Below are positions 44,106 through 52,493 of a stretch of DNA of 64,000 nucleotides, one piece after another. Position numbers and translations under genes: made by a program. The notes below the pieces were generated by a model. That model saw only the letters and a program-made list of their open reading frames with translations. It had not been told where the DNA came from and did not search any database. The stretch comes from Brevundimonas naejangsanensis DSM 23858. GTDB taxonomy: Bacteria > Pseudomonadota > Alphaproteobacteria > Caulobacterales > Caulobacteraceae. The DNA lies in NCBI RefSeq assembly GCF_000421705.1, contig NZ_ATXN01000002.1, positions 868,001 through 932,000 of the forward strand, written 5' to 3'. Within the stretch, counting starts at the first letter, position 1. Each line of letters starts with the position of its first letter.

Positions 44106-44681
44106 ATGACTTCGTCCAATGCCGCGCCTTCGCTGGAAGGCTTTGTCAAATCCGCCCTGCATCGGTCGTGGTGGCTGCTGCTGTTGCGCGGGATCGCCGC
44201 CGTGGCCTTCGGCGTCCTGACCTTTGTGTGGCCGCAGATCAGCCTGCTGACGCTCATCATGGTCTATGGGATCTACGCCCTGGCCGACGGGATTCTGGCC
44301 CTGATCGCAGCGATCCGCGGCGGCGGCATGGTTCCACGTTGGTGGCTGGCGTTGGCCGGGGTGGTCAGCGTCCTGACCGCCGTCATCGTCTTCGCCTGGC
44401 CGGGCCTGACGGCTCTGGTCCTGGTCTATCTGATCGGATTCTGGTCGATCCTGCGCGGCGTGCTCGAAATCGTCGGCGCCATCCGTCTGCGCAACGAGAT
44501 CGCCAATGAATGGAGCCTGGGCGCCGCCGGGGCCCTGTCGGTGATCTTCGGCCTGATCCTGGTCTTCATGCCGGGGGCGGGCGCCCTGGGCCTGCTATGG
44601 TTGATCGCGACGTGGGCCGTGCTGTTCGGCCTGTTGCTGATCTGGGTCGCCTTCAAGGTCAGGGCGCTGGCGAAGGCGTAA
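44106..44681 (+). CDS. HdeD family membrane protein (DUF308)
   Basis: This 191-residue protein has six hydrophobic spans in three pairs (WWLLLLRGIAAVAFGVLTFVWP, LLTLIMVYGIYALADGILAL, ...LIATWAVLFGLLLIWVAFKV). The GIYALADG and GFWSILRGVLEI repeats are typical of HdeD/DUF308, a family linked with acid or stress resistance in enterics; its role here is unproven. The 3' end overlaps the convergent amidohydrolase by 23 bases. Confidence 0.87.
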   Translation: MTSSNAAPSLEGFVKSALHRSWWLLLLRGIAAVAFGVLTFVWPQISLLTLIMVYGIYALADGILALIAAIRGGGMVPRWWLALAGVVSVLTAVIVFAWPGLTALVLVYLIGFWSILRGVLEIVGAIRLRNEIANEWSLGAAGALSVIFGLILVFMPGAGALGLLWLIATWAVLFGLLLIWVAFKVRALAKA

Positions 44682-46125
44682 ACGCAGCATTGCGCGCCGC
44701 GACCCGAGCGCGGATTTCGGCGCGCATCCGCTCCAGTTCGGCCGCATCGATCAGGCGGCCGCGCAGCACCACCGCCTCGGCGCCGCGGGTGGCGCTGACG
44801 TCCTTCAGAGGGTCAGCCTCCAGAATCAGCAGATCCGCCGACTTGTCCGCCGCCACGGCGCCGTAGCGTTCGCCCTGGTTCAGGAAGCGCGGCCCGTCCA
44901 CGACCGAACCCATCAGCGCTTCGCGCGGAGTCAGGCCCAGCTCCACATAGAGCTCCAGCTCATCGTGCAGCGAGAAGCCCGGATAGTTGAACGAGTTCAG
45001 GAAGCCCGCGTCCGTCCCGGTCAGGATGGTCACGCCCGCATCGCGCAGCATGGGCAGGGTTCGCGCGGTGACGTCCTTGACGAAATGACGGTCCTCGACC
45101 TGCTGCGGCGTGGCCTGCGCCGCGCGCTGGATGCGCCAGTCATAGGTCGCCCGGATACCCGGCCCGACATAGGCCAGACCCTCGTCATGCGAGTGGTCGT
45201 CAAGGTCCAGATTAGCCAGCGTGGTCGAGCCGTAGAGGGTCGGCGACACCGCCGTGCCCAGCTCCCTCAGCCGCGCATAGACCCGCCGCGCCGTCTCCAC
45301 GTCAAACGTGTCGGCATAGCGCCGCATCGTCTCGGCATAGGTGTATTTGCCCGCCAGATAATCGGCGGCGATAGCCGCCTCATCGCGCGAGCCCGCCTTC
45401 ATGGCGTAGTCGAGGTGTTCGATCGACGACAGGCCCGCCTCGGCGGCCTCCAGCACGGTGATGCTGGCGGGAATGTGGGCCGAGGTCTTCATGCCCCGCT
45501 TCTTCGCCTCGCGCACGGCGTAGAGGAAAAGCTCGGGCTTCAGGGTGTTGTCGGTGATCTTGACGAAGTCGACGCGCAGGGCCTGCAGTCGGTCCAGGGC
45601 GGCGTCCACGTCCGCCTCGCTGCCCGTCTCGATCACGCCCTTCCAGACGGGGGCTATGCCCTCGATCTTGGGGCCGGAGGTGAAGATGCGCGGGCTGTCC
45701 GGGCTTGGCGGCGTGTCACGCCAGTCCAGCACCTGCTGCGCCAGATCGCCCGCCGCGTCGCGCACCGCCACCACGCCGTTGATGACGAACAGCGGCATCA
45801 GCTCGGCGTTCTCCTCGATCAGGGCCTCGCCGCCGCCGAAGTGGACGTGCATGTCCCACAGGCCCGGCATGACGTAGCGGTCGCCCAGATCCTGTGTCCG
45901 CGCGGCCTGATAGCGGCCCGCCTCGCCCTCCGGGCCCACAGCCACGATGTCGCCGCCGCGCACGGCCACCAGTTGATCCGGCGTCGTCGTCCCCTTCTCG
46001 ACATCGACCACAGTGGCCGAGGTCAGCAGCAAATCGACTGGCTGAACCGGCGTCTGAGCAGCGGCCAAAGGCGCCAGGGCGCAGGCGGACAAGAGGGCGG
46101 AGGCGGCGATCAAAAAGGTGCGCAT
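44659..46125 (-). CDS. Exported amidohydrolase family protein
   Basis: This 488-residue protein has the N-terminus MRTFLIAASALLSACALAPLAAAQ, which contains both an LSAC lipobox and an AAA-Q signal-peptidase site. Metal-binding motifs in order are MPGLWDMHVHFGG (HxH), MKTSAHIPAS (His), LSSIEHLDYA (His) and ILTGTDAGFLN (Asp), followed by VVDGPRFL...KSADLLILEADPL, the C-terminal sheet. It is a distant relative of the enzyme at 10873. The substrate is unknown; imidazolonepropionase-like or peptide-amide hydrolysis are options. Confidence 0.85.
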   Translation of the reverse strand: MRTFLIAASALLSACALAPLAAAQTPVQPVDLLLTSATVVDVEKGTTTPDQLVAVRGGDIVAVGPEGEAGRYQAARTQDLGDRYVMPGLWDMHVHFGGGEALIEENAELMPLFVINGVVAVRDAAGDLAQQVLDWRDTPPSPDSPRIFTSGPKIEGIAPVWKGVIETGSEADVDAALDRLQALRVDFVKITDNTLKPELFLYAVREAKKRGMKTSAHIPASITVLEAAEAGLSSIEHLDYAMKAGSRDEAAIAADYLAGKYTYAETMRRYADTFDVETARRVYARLRELGTAVSPTLYGSTTLANLDLDDHSHDEGLAYVGPGIRATYDWRIQRAAQATPQQVEDRHFVKDVTARTLPMLRDAGVTILTGTDAGFLNSFNYPGFSLHDELELYVELGLTPREALMGSVVDGPRFLNQGERYGAVAADKSADLLILEADPLKDVSATRGAEAVVLRGRLIDAAELERMRAEIRARVAARNAAFTPSPAP

Positions 46126-46192
46126 GAATCCGCTATAGGCATGGAAAAAGCTTGGTAAAAGCCATTTTTTTCAGTTGAGGGGAGTGCCAAGC

Positions 46193-46690
46193 GTGAGCGT
46201 AAACAGGATCACCGTTAGGCAAATTTCCGTCGCTTGCAGACATTATCGCGAGCTTAGGGCGGTTGGCGTTACCGAAAACCTCGGCATACGTATTCTCGAG
46301 CATCTTGTTGATGTTTACGCCAAATTGCTCACGGGCGCTTCAGCAACCCCCCACCATGTCAGGCAAGTCGATCCGTCACAGTGGTCCGTCGCTGCCCTGG
46401 CGCTTCATGCCCGCGATCCCAACGCCCAGCTACGCGTAGAACACGGCACGCCAAGACGAGCCTTGGCACGCCTGGTCCTCGAATTGTGGGAGCAGAATCG
46501 ACTGTCAGAAGCGGAACTTGATCCTTTGATACAGAAGCGTTGGAAACTGGCGGTTATCACGCTCGAAGAAGATCGACGCCTGAACCGAATGGCGCGATCA
46601 AGCCTTTTCGATACCCCCGACGAGCGATGGACAGCCGCAGGCATATCGTTCCCCGACAGGCCCGGCACAGACCGACAGTTGGACCTGTAG
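46193..46690 (+). CDS. Hypothetical protein with foreign codon use
   Basis: This protein of about 165 residues reads MSVNRITVRQISVACRHYREL, then ILEHLVDVYAKLLTGASATP, LRVEHGTPRRALARLVLELW and PLIQKRWKLAVITLEEDRRLNR. It is helical, with no signal or membrane span. GTG 46193 has AGGGGAG 8 bases upstream, a near-perfect site. Unlike every neighbour, the gene uses AGG four times plus AGA and ATA codons and is visibly richer in A/T, which suggests recent gain. It abuts a shortened DUF985 gene. I cannot name a family. Confidence 0.68.
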   Translation: MSVNRITVRQISVACRHYRELRAVGVTENLGIRILEHLVDVYAKLLTGASATPHHVRQVDPSQWSVAALALHARDPNAQLRVEHGTPRRALARLVLELWEQNRLSEAELDPLIQKRWKLAVITLEEDRRLNRMARSSLFDTPDERWTAAGISFPDRPGTDRQLDL

Positions 46691-46705
46691 TCGTCCCCGA
46701 TTTTA

Positions 46706-47077
46706 CTAGCGGATATTCAAGCCGATCCGCCCCGCCAGACACCACCCGCCGACCGACCGGGTTCGCAGCCAGCCGCCCGGCAGGATGGAGAGCCACCGGC
46801 CCGATCCGGCGTGTAGTGCTTCGCGCCGTACGCCTGCCTCGGTGGCCAGTTCGACCTCCAGCGTCGCGCCCATATAGACGGTCCAGAGTTCCTCAGCCTC
46901 GACCGCGCGCCAGTCGGACGGCGCATCGGGGGTCAGCAGACGATAGACGCCGACCGGCGTTCCGGGCGCAGCCTCGTCCGCTCCCGCCATGGGGCGCCCC
47001 CAGCCGCCCTCGCCCAGAGGCCGCAGCCCCAGGTTCTCGACGACCTCAGCCAGAGTGAAATCCGCCTCGCCTTCCAT
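46706..47077 (-). CDS. DUF985 cupin-like protein, C-terminus shortened
   Basis: This protein of about 123 residues has the DUF985/cupin_5 core: LAEVVENLGLRPLGEGGWGRP, VGVYRLLTPDAPSDWRAVEAEELWTVYMG and LSILPGGWLRTRSV. The family normally ends in a strand like VAPGFDFxDF; here the sequence stops at WCLAGRIGLNIR, 16 bases from the foreign-looking gene. It overlaps the preceding lipoprotein gene by 32 bases. It may be a truncated, perhaps still folded, sugar-isomerase-like cupin. Confidence 0.6.
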   Translation of the reverse strand: MEGEADFTLAEVVENLGLRPLGEGGWGRPMAGADEAAPGTPVGVYRLLTPDAPSDWRAVEAEELWTVYMGATLEVELATEAGVRREALHAGSGRWLSILPGGWLRTRSVGGWCLAGRIGLNIR

Positions 47078-47585
47078 TCGGCCGCTGGTGAGGTGTTTCG
47101 TCGCCTGCGTCCACGCGCAGGCCGCGCTCCTGCGCCGTGACCGGACGCCACTGACCGCTCTCGAACACCACCTCGTCGCCGCCGCGCCAGGGCAGGCGGC
47201 CCAGCGGACCGCCGGTCCGGCCGTAGCCAAAGACGCTGTAGCGCACGCCGGGTTTCAGAGGGGCGGCCTCCACCGTCGCGTCGAACCCGTCGGGCGTCTG
47301 GCCATAGACGACCTGTCTCAGGCTCCGGCAATTGCGGCCTCGCGCCTCAATCGACCAGATCGGCCGCATCATGGCGTTCGACCGCTCATGCACGGCGATG
47401 CCGCCCAGACAGGCCTTCTCGGGCTTTGCCGGATCCAAGCCGAAGGTCGCGATCGGCTGCTCCAGGCTGCCGCTGATCCGCACCGGGATCATCGCCGAAC
47501 AGGCGGCCAGCATGGCGGCCGCCGCCGCCAGCGTCGTCCCGGCGCGCAGAACCGCACCGCGCCTCACCGCCCTGTCTCTCAGCAC
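47046..47585 (-). CDS. Putative lipoprotein, unknown function
   Basis: This 179-residue protein ends its signal in LAAAAAMLAACSAM, with lipobox LAAC. The mature part contains GSLEQPIATFGLDPAKPEKACLGGIAVHERS and LKPGVRYSVFGYGRTGGPLGRLPWRGGDEVVFESGQW, a beta-rich domain with no family I know. GTG 47585 overlaps the stop of the upstream lipoprotein gene, so the two are coupled. The tail overlaps the DUF985 gene. Confidence 0.6.
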   Translation of the reverse strand: MLRDRAVRRGAVLRAGTTLAAAAAMLAACSAMIPVRISGSLEQPIATFGLDPAKPEKACLGGIAVHERSNAMMRPIWSIEARGRNCRSLRQVVYGQTPDGFDATVEAAPLKPGVRYSVFGYGRTGGPLGRLPWRGGDEVVFESGQWRPVTAQERGLRVDAGDETPHQRPNGRRGGFHSG

Positions 47586-48295
47586 CCGCCGTAAGGGACG
47601 TAGCCGACCTCGATCTCGTCGATGCGGACGGTCTTCAGTTCTCGGATCGCCAGCTGGTCGAAGTCGGCGCTACAGTTGAAGGTCGTGTCGATGACGTAGT
47701 CCTCGCCCTTGGCCGCCTTGATGGCGTCGCGGATGCGGAAGGAGGCGTCAATGGTGGCGTCGCTGACCATAACGGCCGAAGCGCGGATGCCTGGGAAAGC
47801 GCGCGGGCCAGGGCTCTCCAGATAGACCCACGGATCGGCCGCATTGCCACACAGCGTCAGGCAGTCGGCCTTGAAGTCGACGTTGCCGCGCGCCGCCGCG
47901 AACTCGCCCATGGTCAGGTCGATCTTCTGCGGCAGGTCATAGTCCTTCAGCGCCGCCAGGGCCTGGGTCGAACAGACCGGCGTCATCGGCACGGCGTAGC
48001 CGACGACCTCGCCGCCATCAGCGCTGACGCGGACCGTGCAGCCGCCGATCTCATAGGTGCGCTCCTTGTCCTGAACCGTGCGGGCCGGGCCCAGCTTGGA
48101 TTCCAGATAGGCGACCTGTACTCCCATCATCTGAGCGATCATCGGCGCGCCGCTGGCAGCAGGCGCGGCTGCTGGGGCGGGCGTCTCGGCCGGGCCTTCG
48201 GCTTTCGCAGGCGCCTTATCCGCCTGACCGCAGGCGGCCAGCCCCGCCAGTGCGCCGATCATGGCGACGATCTTCAGTCCCTGGAATGCAGTCAT
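47579..48295 (-). CDS. Putative lipoprotein with cysteine-rich periplasmic domain
   Basis: This protein of about 238 residues has the signal MTAFQGLKIVAMIGALAGLAAC with a good lipobox. An Ala/Pro-rich linker follows, then a domain with GVQVAYLESKLGPARTVQDKERTYEIGGCTVRV and paired cysteines (DCLTLCG, C-terminal GGC). It could be a periplasmic binding or envelope protein; function is unknown. Two adjacent ATGs are possible; GGAGAG fits the second at 48295. Confidence 0.65.
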   Translation of the reverse strand: MTAFQGLKIVAMIGALAGLAACGQADKAPAKAEGPAETPAPAAAPAASGAPMIAQMMGVQVAYLESKLGPARTVQDKERTYEIGGCTVRVSADGGEVVGYAVPMTPVCSTQALAALKDYDLPQKIDLTMGEFAAARGNVDFKADCLTLCGNAADPWVYLESPGPRAFPGIRASAVMVSDATIDASFRIRDAIKAAKGEDYVIDTTFNCSADFDQLAIRELKTVRIDEIEVGYVPYGGC

Positions 48296-48365
48296 CATCT
48301 CTCCACGGCTCAGGTTGAGCGTCGCAACCAACGCACCACGGCGCGATGGGTTCTCGGGCGCGAAC

Positions 48366-49784
48366 TCAAAGGGCCTTCACGATCCCCTCGACCATCTTCT
48401 TGGCGTCGGCGAACAGCATCATGGTGTTGTCGCGGAAGAAGAGCTCGTTCTCGACCCCGGCGTAGCCGCTGCCCATCGACCGCTTGATGAACAGGACAGT
48501 GCCCGCCTTCTCCACGTCCAGCACCGGCATGCCGTAGATGGGCGACTGCGGGTCGGTCTTCGCCGCCGGATTGGTCACGTCGTTGGCGCCGATGACGAAA
48601 GCGACGTCGGCCGAGGCGAATTCGCTGTTGATGTCCTCCAGCTCGAACACCTCGTCATAGGGGACGTTCGCCTCGGCCAGCAGGACGTTCATGTGGCCCG
48701 GCATTCGGCCCGCGACGGGGTGGATGGCGTATTTCACCTCGACGCCTTCTTCTTTCAGCTTGTCGGCCATCTCGCGAAGGGCGTGCTGCGCCTGGGCCAC
48801 CGCCATGCCGTAGCCCGGCACGATGATGACCTTGGAGGCGTTCTTCATGATGAAGGCGGCGTCCTCGGCCGAGCCCTGCTTGACCGGTCGCGTCTCGACC
48901 GCCCCGCCGCCCGACGCCGCGCCCGCCTCGGCGCCGAAGCCGCCCAGGATGACGCTGACGAAGCTGCGGTTCATCCCCTTGCACATGATGTAGCTCAGGA
49001 TCGCGCCCGACGACCCGACCAGGGCGCCGGTGATGATCAGGGCGATATTCTCCAACGTGAAGCCCAGCGCGGCCGCCGCCCAGCCGGAATAGGAGTTCAG
49101 CATGGACACCACCACCGGCATGTCCGCCCCGCCGATGGGGATGATCAGGGTCGCGCCCAGGATCAGGGCGATGGCGAACACGCCCCAAAAGGCCCAGACC
49201 GCCGTGCCGCCCGTCCCGATCAGGATGCCGATCAGGAAGACCAGGGCCAGAGCCAGCGCAATGTTGATCAGGTGCCGCGCGGGCAGCAGGATAGGCGCCC
49301 CGCTCATCCGCCCATCCAGCTTGGCGAAGGCGATGACCGAGCCGGTGAAGGTGACGGCCCCGATGGCGACGCCCAGGCTCAGCTCGACGATGGACAGAGT
49401 CTTGATCCCGCCGCTCGCGGTGACGATGCCGAAGGCGTCGGGCGCATAGACCGCCCCCACCGCCACCAGACAGGCCGCTAGGCCGACGAGGGAGTGAAAG
49501 GCCGCCACCAGCTGCGGCATGGCTGTCATCGGCACGCGGTTGGCGATCACCGCGCCCGCGCCGCCGCCGACCACGACCCCGCCCGCGATCAGGGCCAGCG
49601 TGAGCGGGTCCAGCGCGCCCGAGGCGCCCAGCGTCAACAGAGTGACGCCGACGGCCAGGGCCATGCCTACCATGCCCAGCGTATTGCCCCGTCGGCTGGT
49701 CTCGGGACTGGACAGCCCCCGGAGAGACAGGATGAACAGAACCCCCGCCGCCAGATAGGCCAGCGCCGCGATGGATGCGTTCAT
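48366..49784 (-). CDS. pntB: NAD(P) transhydrogenase subunit beta PntB
   Basis: This 472-residue subunit has nine or so membrane spans in the N-terminal half (domain II, e.g. LVGLAACLVAVGAVYAP, FTGSVIAFAKLDGRM). A soluble NADP-binding domain III follows, with VIIVPGYGMAVAQAQHALREM, AIHPVAGRMPGHMNVLLAEANVPYD and VIGANDVTNPAAKTDPQSPIYGMPV. The complex uses the proton gradient to make NADPH from NADH. It is separated from pntA parts by two small genes of the same operon. Confidence 0.95.
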   Translation of the reverse strand: MNASIAALAYLAAGVLFILSLRGLSSPETSRRGNTLGMVGMALAVGVTLLTLGASGALDPLTLALIAGGVVVGGGAGAVIANRVPMTAMPQLVAAFHSLVGLAACLVAVGAVYAPDAFGIVTASGGIKTLSIVELSLGVAIGAVTFTGSVIAFAKLDGRMSGAPILLPARHLINIALALALVFLIGILIGTGGTAVWAFWGVFAIALILGATLIIPIGGADMPVVVSMLNSYSGWAAAALGFTLENIALIITGALVGSSGAILSYIMCKGMNRSFVSVILGGFGAEAGAASGGGAVETRPVKQGSAEDAAFIMKNASKVIIVPGYGMAVAQAQHALREMADKLKEEGVEVKYAIHPVAGRMPGHMNVLLAEANVPYDEVFELEDINSEFASADVAFVIGANDVTNPAAKTDPQSPIYGMPVLDVEKAGTVLFIKRSMGSGYAGVENELFFRDNTMMLFADAKKMVEGIVKAL

Positions 49785-49810
49785 CCCCCTCCCCCCTCTT
49801 CAGTCCTGAA

Positions 49811-50185
49811 TCAGAAAACGTTGACGATGGCGGGCGCGCCGCCGTTGGTGCCCGCGGCCTTGGCCTCGCCGTCCTTGACCACCGCCAGGCCGACGGGCCC
49901 CTCGCCCCCGGTCTTGGTGACCTTGCAGCGGCCGTTGTCGCCCGGCAGGCGGCCGGCCATCCGGCCCGAGCCGGTGTGGTTGATGCGGTTCATGTGAATC
50001 CCCCGGATCGTCACCGGGGTGAAGCCGCACTCCAGCGCCCAGCTGGCGCCCTGAGGCGCGACCACCGACCAGTGCAGGCCGTTATAAGGGTTCTTGCCCA
50101 CCTCGCGGTCCGACTGGGCCGAGGCGGCGCCCGCGACGGCGACGACGGCCGACACGGCCAGGGCGGAAATCAGGGAAGCTTTCAT
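49811..50185 (-). CDS. Exported small protein inside the pnt operon
   Basis: This 124-residue protein has signal peptide MKASLISALAVSAVVAVAGAASAQ. The mature part has NPYNGLHWSVVAPQGASWALECGF and NHTGSGRMAGRLPGDNGRCKVTK, with two cysteines that could pair. It is probably periplasmic. It lies between the small membrane gene and pntB with spacings under 30 bases. No family is recognised. Confidence 0.62.
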   Translation of the reverse strand: MKASLISALAVSAVVAVAGAASAQSDREVGKNPYNGLHWSVVAPQGASWALECGFTPVTIRGIHMNRINHTGSGRMAGRLPGDNGRCKVTKTGGEGPVGLAVVKDGEAKAAGTNGGAPAIVNVF

Positions 50186-50203
50186 TACGCGATACTCGTT
50201 GGA

Positions 50204-50485
50204 TTAGCGTTTGACGGACTGAGTGCGCGACAGACGCCACAGCGCCGCCGCAATGAAAAGAGGGCCCAGCAACATCATCGCCCAGTCGAAGACCGTCATC
50301 TCCCGGTCCTGAATTATGATGCGCGTCAGCACGGCGGCGAACACCATGACCACGCCGCAGTCCTGGAACCGCAGCCGCCCGATGGGATCCTTGATCCGCA
50401 CCCAGCTGACGATCCACAGCGCCACGCCCAGACCAGTGACGGCCCAGGAAGCGTAAAACGCCAACAGATAGGGGGACAAGCTCAC
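50204..50485 (-). CDS. Small membrane protein inside the pnt operon
   Basis: This 93-residue protein has three hydrophobic spans (LLAFYASWAVTGLGVALWIVSW, FQDCGVVMVFAAVLTRIII, FDWAMMLLGPLFIAAALWRL). Its GTG start shares bases with the pntAB stop (GTGA overlap), so it is translationally tied to the transhydrogenase. Function is unknown; an accessory subunit is possible. Confidence 0.65.
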   Translation of the reverse strand: MSLSPYLLAFYASWAVTGLGVALWIVSWVRIKDPIGRLRFQDCGVVMVFAAVLTRIIIQDREMTVFDWAMMLLGPLFIAAALWRLSRTQSVKR

Positions 50486-50808
50486 GAGGCCTTGGGCCTT
50501 TCCTTCTTCTTGTACATGGCCAGCATCCGGCGCGTGACCATGAAGCCGCCGAAGATGTTGACGCTGGCCAGGGTCACGGCGGCCACGCCCGCCCCCTTGG
50601 CGATCCAGGCGTTCGGCCCGCCCGCCTGCGCGCTCATCGCAGCCGCCGCGATCAGGCCGCCGACGATGATGACGCTGGAAATAGCGTTGGTCACGGCCAT
50701 CAGCGGCGTATGCAAGGCCGGCGTCACGCTCCAGACGACATAGTAGCCGACGAAGATCGACAGGACGAAGATCGCCAGACGAAAGACGGTGGGATCGACG
50801 TGTTCCAT
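50482..50808 (-). CDS. pntAB: NAD(P) transhydrogenase subunit alpha part 2 (PntAB)
   Basis: This 108-residue membrane subunit has three to four spans (FRLAIFVLSIFVGYYVVWSVTP, LHTPLMAVTNAISSVIIVGGLIAA, VTLASVNIFGGFMVTRRMLAMYKKK). It is the transmembrane half of the alpha subunit, encoded apart from the NAD-binding half as in other alphaproteobacteria. TPLMAVTNAISSVIIVG is the family's conserved stretch. Its start touches the pntAA stop (TGATG). Confidence 0.93.
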   Translation of the reverse strand: MEHVDPTVFRLAIFVLSIFVGYYVVWSVTPALHTPLMAVTNAISSVIIVGGLIAAAAMSAQAGGPNAWIAKGAGVAAVTLASVNIFGGFMVTRRMLAMYKKKERPKAS

Positions 50809-51941
50809 CAGCCTCTCACTCCTTCATGCACCACAGCGCCGCCGTGGGTGACGACTGCGGCCTTGAGGATTTCCTCATCCAGATCGACCGCCAGGACGCC
50901 GTCCTTGATCATCAACCCCAGAAAGGCGACCAGATTGCGGGCGTAAAGGGCGCTGGCGTCCGCCGCGATGCGGCCGGGCATGTTGCTCCAGCCGACGATT
51001 TTCACGCCGTTGGCCGTGGTCACCACCTCGTTCGGTTTCGAGCCTTCGACATTGCCGCCCGCCTCGACCGCCAGATCGACGATGACCGAGCCCGGCTTCA
51101 TCGAGGCGACATGCGCCGCCGTCACCAGCTTCGGCGCCGGGCGACCGGGGATCAGGGCCGTGGTGATCACCACGTCCTGCTTGACGATATGGGCGGCGGT
51201 CAGATCGGCCTGCTTGGCCTGATACTCGGCCGACATGGCCTTGGCGTAGCCGCCTGCCGTCTCGGCCGCCTTGAACTCTTCGTCCTCGACGGCGACGAAT
51301 TTGGCGCCCAGGCTCTCGACCTGCTCCTTGGCGGCGGGGCGCACGTCAGTGGCCGTGACGACCGCGCCCAGACGCCGCGCCGTGGCGATGGCCTGAAGTC
51401 CCGCGACCCCCGCCCCCATGACGAAGGTCTTGGCGGCGGCCACCGTCCCGGCGGCCGTCATCATCATGGGAAAGCCCTTGCCATAGGCGTAGGCCGCCTC
51501 GATCACCGCCCGGTATCCGGCCAGATTGGCCTGGGACGACAGCACGTCCATGACCTGAGCGCGCGTGATGCGCGGCACGAACTCCATGGCGAAGGCGGTG
51601 GCGTTGGCGCCCCTCAACGCCTCGACCGTCGCCTTGTCGCGCCAGGCGTCCAGCAGGCTGACGACCACCGCGCCGGGCTTCAGGGCGCTGATCTCCGACG
51701 CCGTGGGTCCGCGCACCTTCAGCAGAACGTCCGCCCCGGCCAGAGCCGCCGACAAATCCGGCTTCACGCTGGCGCCCGCTTCGGCGTAGTCGGTATCGGT
51801 CAGGGAAGAGCCAAGGCCCGTCCCGGCCTCGACGCTGACCGTCGCGCCAAGCGCAATCAGCTTCTTCACCGTCTCCGGCGTTACGGCGCAGCGCGTTTCG
51901 CCTTCACGGCGTTCGCGGGTCACGGCGATGGCGACAGCCAA
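50808..51941 (-). CDS. pntAA: NAD(P) transhydrogenase subunit alpha part 1 (PntAA)
   Basis: This NAD-binding soluble subunit of about 377 residues reads AVTRERREGETRCAVTPETVKKL at the N-terminus, VMGAGVAGLQAIATARRLGAVVTATDVRP as dinucleotide-binding loop, and IPGRPAPKLVTAAHVASMKPGSVIVDLAVEAGGN, shared with alanine dehydrogenase. The TTG at 51941 has GGAGGG 6 to 7 bases ahead and gives the normal family start; a GTG at 51956 would add five residues. It is first gene of the pnt operon. Confidence 0.93.
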   Translation of the reverse strand: MAVAIAVTRERREGETRCAVTPETVKKLIALGATVSVEAGTGLGSSLTDTDYAEAGASVKPDLSAALAGADVLLKVRGPTASEISALKPGAVVVSLLDAWRDKATVEALRGANATAFAMEFVPRITRAQVMDVLSSQANLAGYRAVIEAAYAYGKGFPMMMTAAGTVAAAKTFVMGAGVAGLQAIATARRLGAVVTATDVRPAAKEQVESLGAKFVAVEDEEFKAAETAGGYAKAMSAEYQAKQADLTAAHIVKQDVVITTALIPGRPAPKLVTAAHVASMKPGSVIVDLAVEAGGNVEGSKPNEVVTTANGVKIVGWSNMPGRIAADASALYARNLVAFLGLMIKDGVLAVDLDEEILKAAVVTHGGAVVHEGVRG

Positions 51942-52103
51942 GCGAATCCCTCCCACTCCCCAGGGTCGAACCGACGTTAGGCCGAAGCCGAAGCGGGCGT
52001 CAAAGGCGCACCTGCGTCAACGGGCGATTTTCTTGCCGACTTGACCAGTCGCCTGCCCCACGGCGCAAATTTCAACCAAAGACCCAACCCTGACGCGCAA
52101 ACA

Positions 52104-52134
52104 AAAGGCCCGCCGGACGCGCCGACGGGCCTTT
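52104..52134 (-). terminator. Terminator after the cytochrome oxidase subunit gene
   Basis: AAAGGCCCG (52104-52112) pairs with CGGGCCTTT (52126-52134); on the minus strand it runs into TTTGTTT. Confidence 0.75.
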
Positions 52135-52161
52135 CAATCACATCAGTCCGAAAGACCGGGC

Positions 52162-52407
52162 TTAATGGGCCTTTTTGGTCTTCAGCATGAAGAAGCCGAT
52201 AACCGACACCACCACCGAGGCGATGAAGGCTGGCACGAAGCCGGCGCCGACGCCGAACCACACCGTCAGGAACAGGATCACCACCGCCGTGGCCAGCGAG
52301 ACCCACTTGGTCAGCCCCAGGAACAGAGCCCAGGTCCAGGCCTGTTCCGAGATGTTCATTTCCCCGTGGACGTGGGGGGCGGTCGCTTCAGCGTGCTGGT
52401 CGGCCAT
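52162..52407 (-). CDS. aa3-type cytochrome c oxidase subunit IV family protein
   Basis: This small membrane protein of 81 residues has HVHGEMNISEQAWTWALFLGLTKWVSL, the bacterial COX4 (COX4_pro_2) signature of a short N-terminus followed by one span. A second hydrophobic stretch (VPAFIASVVVSVIGFFML) makes it longer than the typical single-span subunit. It accompanies aa3 oxidase; the large subunits are not in this window. The start is ATG 52407, behind GGAAG. Confidence 0.82.
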   Translation of the reverse strand: MADQHAEATAPHVHGEMNISEQAWTWALFLGLTKWVSLATAVVILFLTVWFGVGAGFVPAFIASVVVSVIGFFMLKTKKAH

Positions 52408-52493
52408 GGGGTCTTCCAAAAAAAGAGTCGAGATTTCGACGGCTCTTATAGCGAGGCCTGCGCGCGGCTCAAGTCCGTGGGCCCGAACCGGCT

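Noticed and set aside
46557-46690. Islet gene as toxin or antitoxin partner
   Set aside because: No second small coupled gene is seen, and the sequence shows no known toxin motif; left as unknown.
51957-52161. Possible small gene between pntAA and the oxidase subunit
   Set aside because: Frames here are short and contain a clear terminator; nothing coding is supported.
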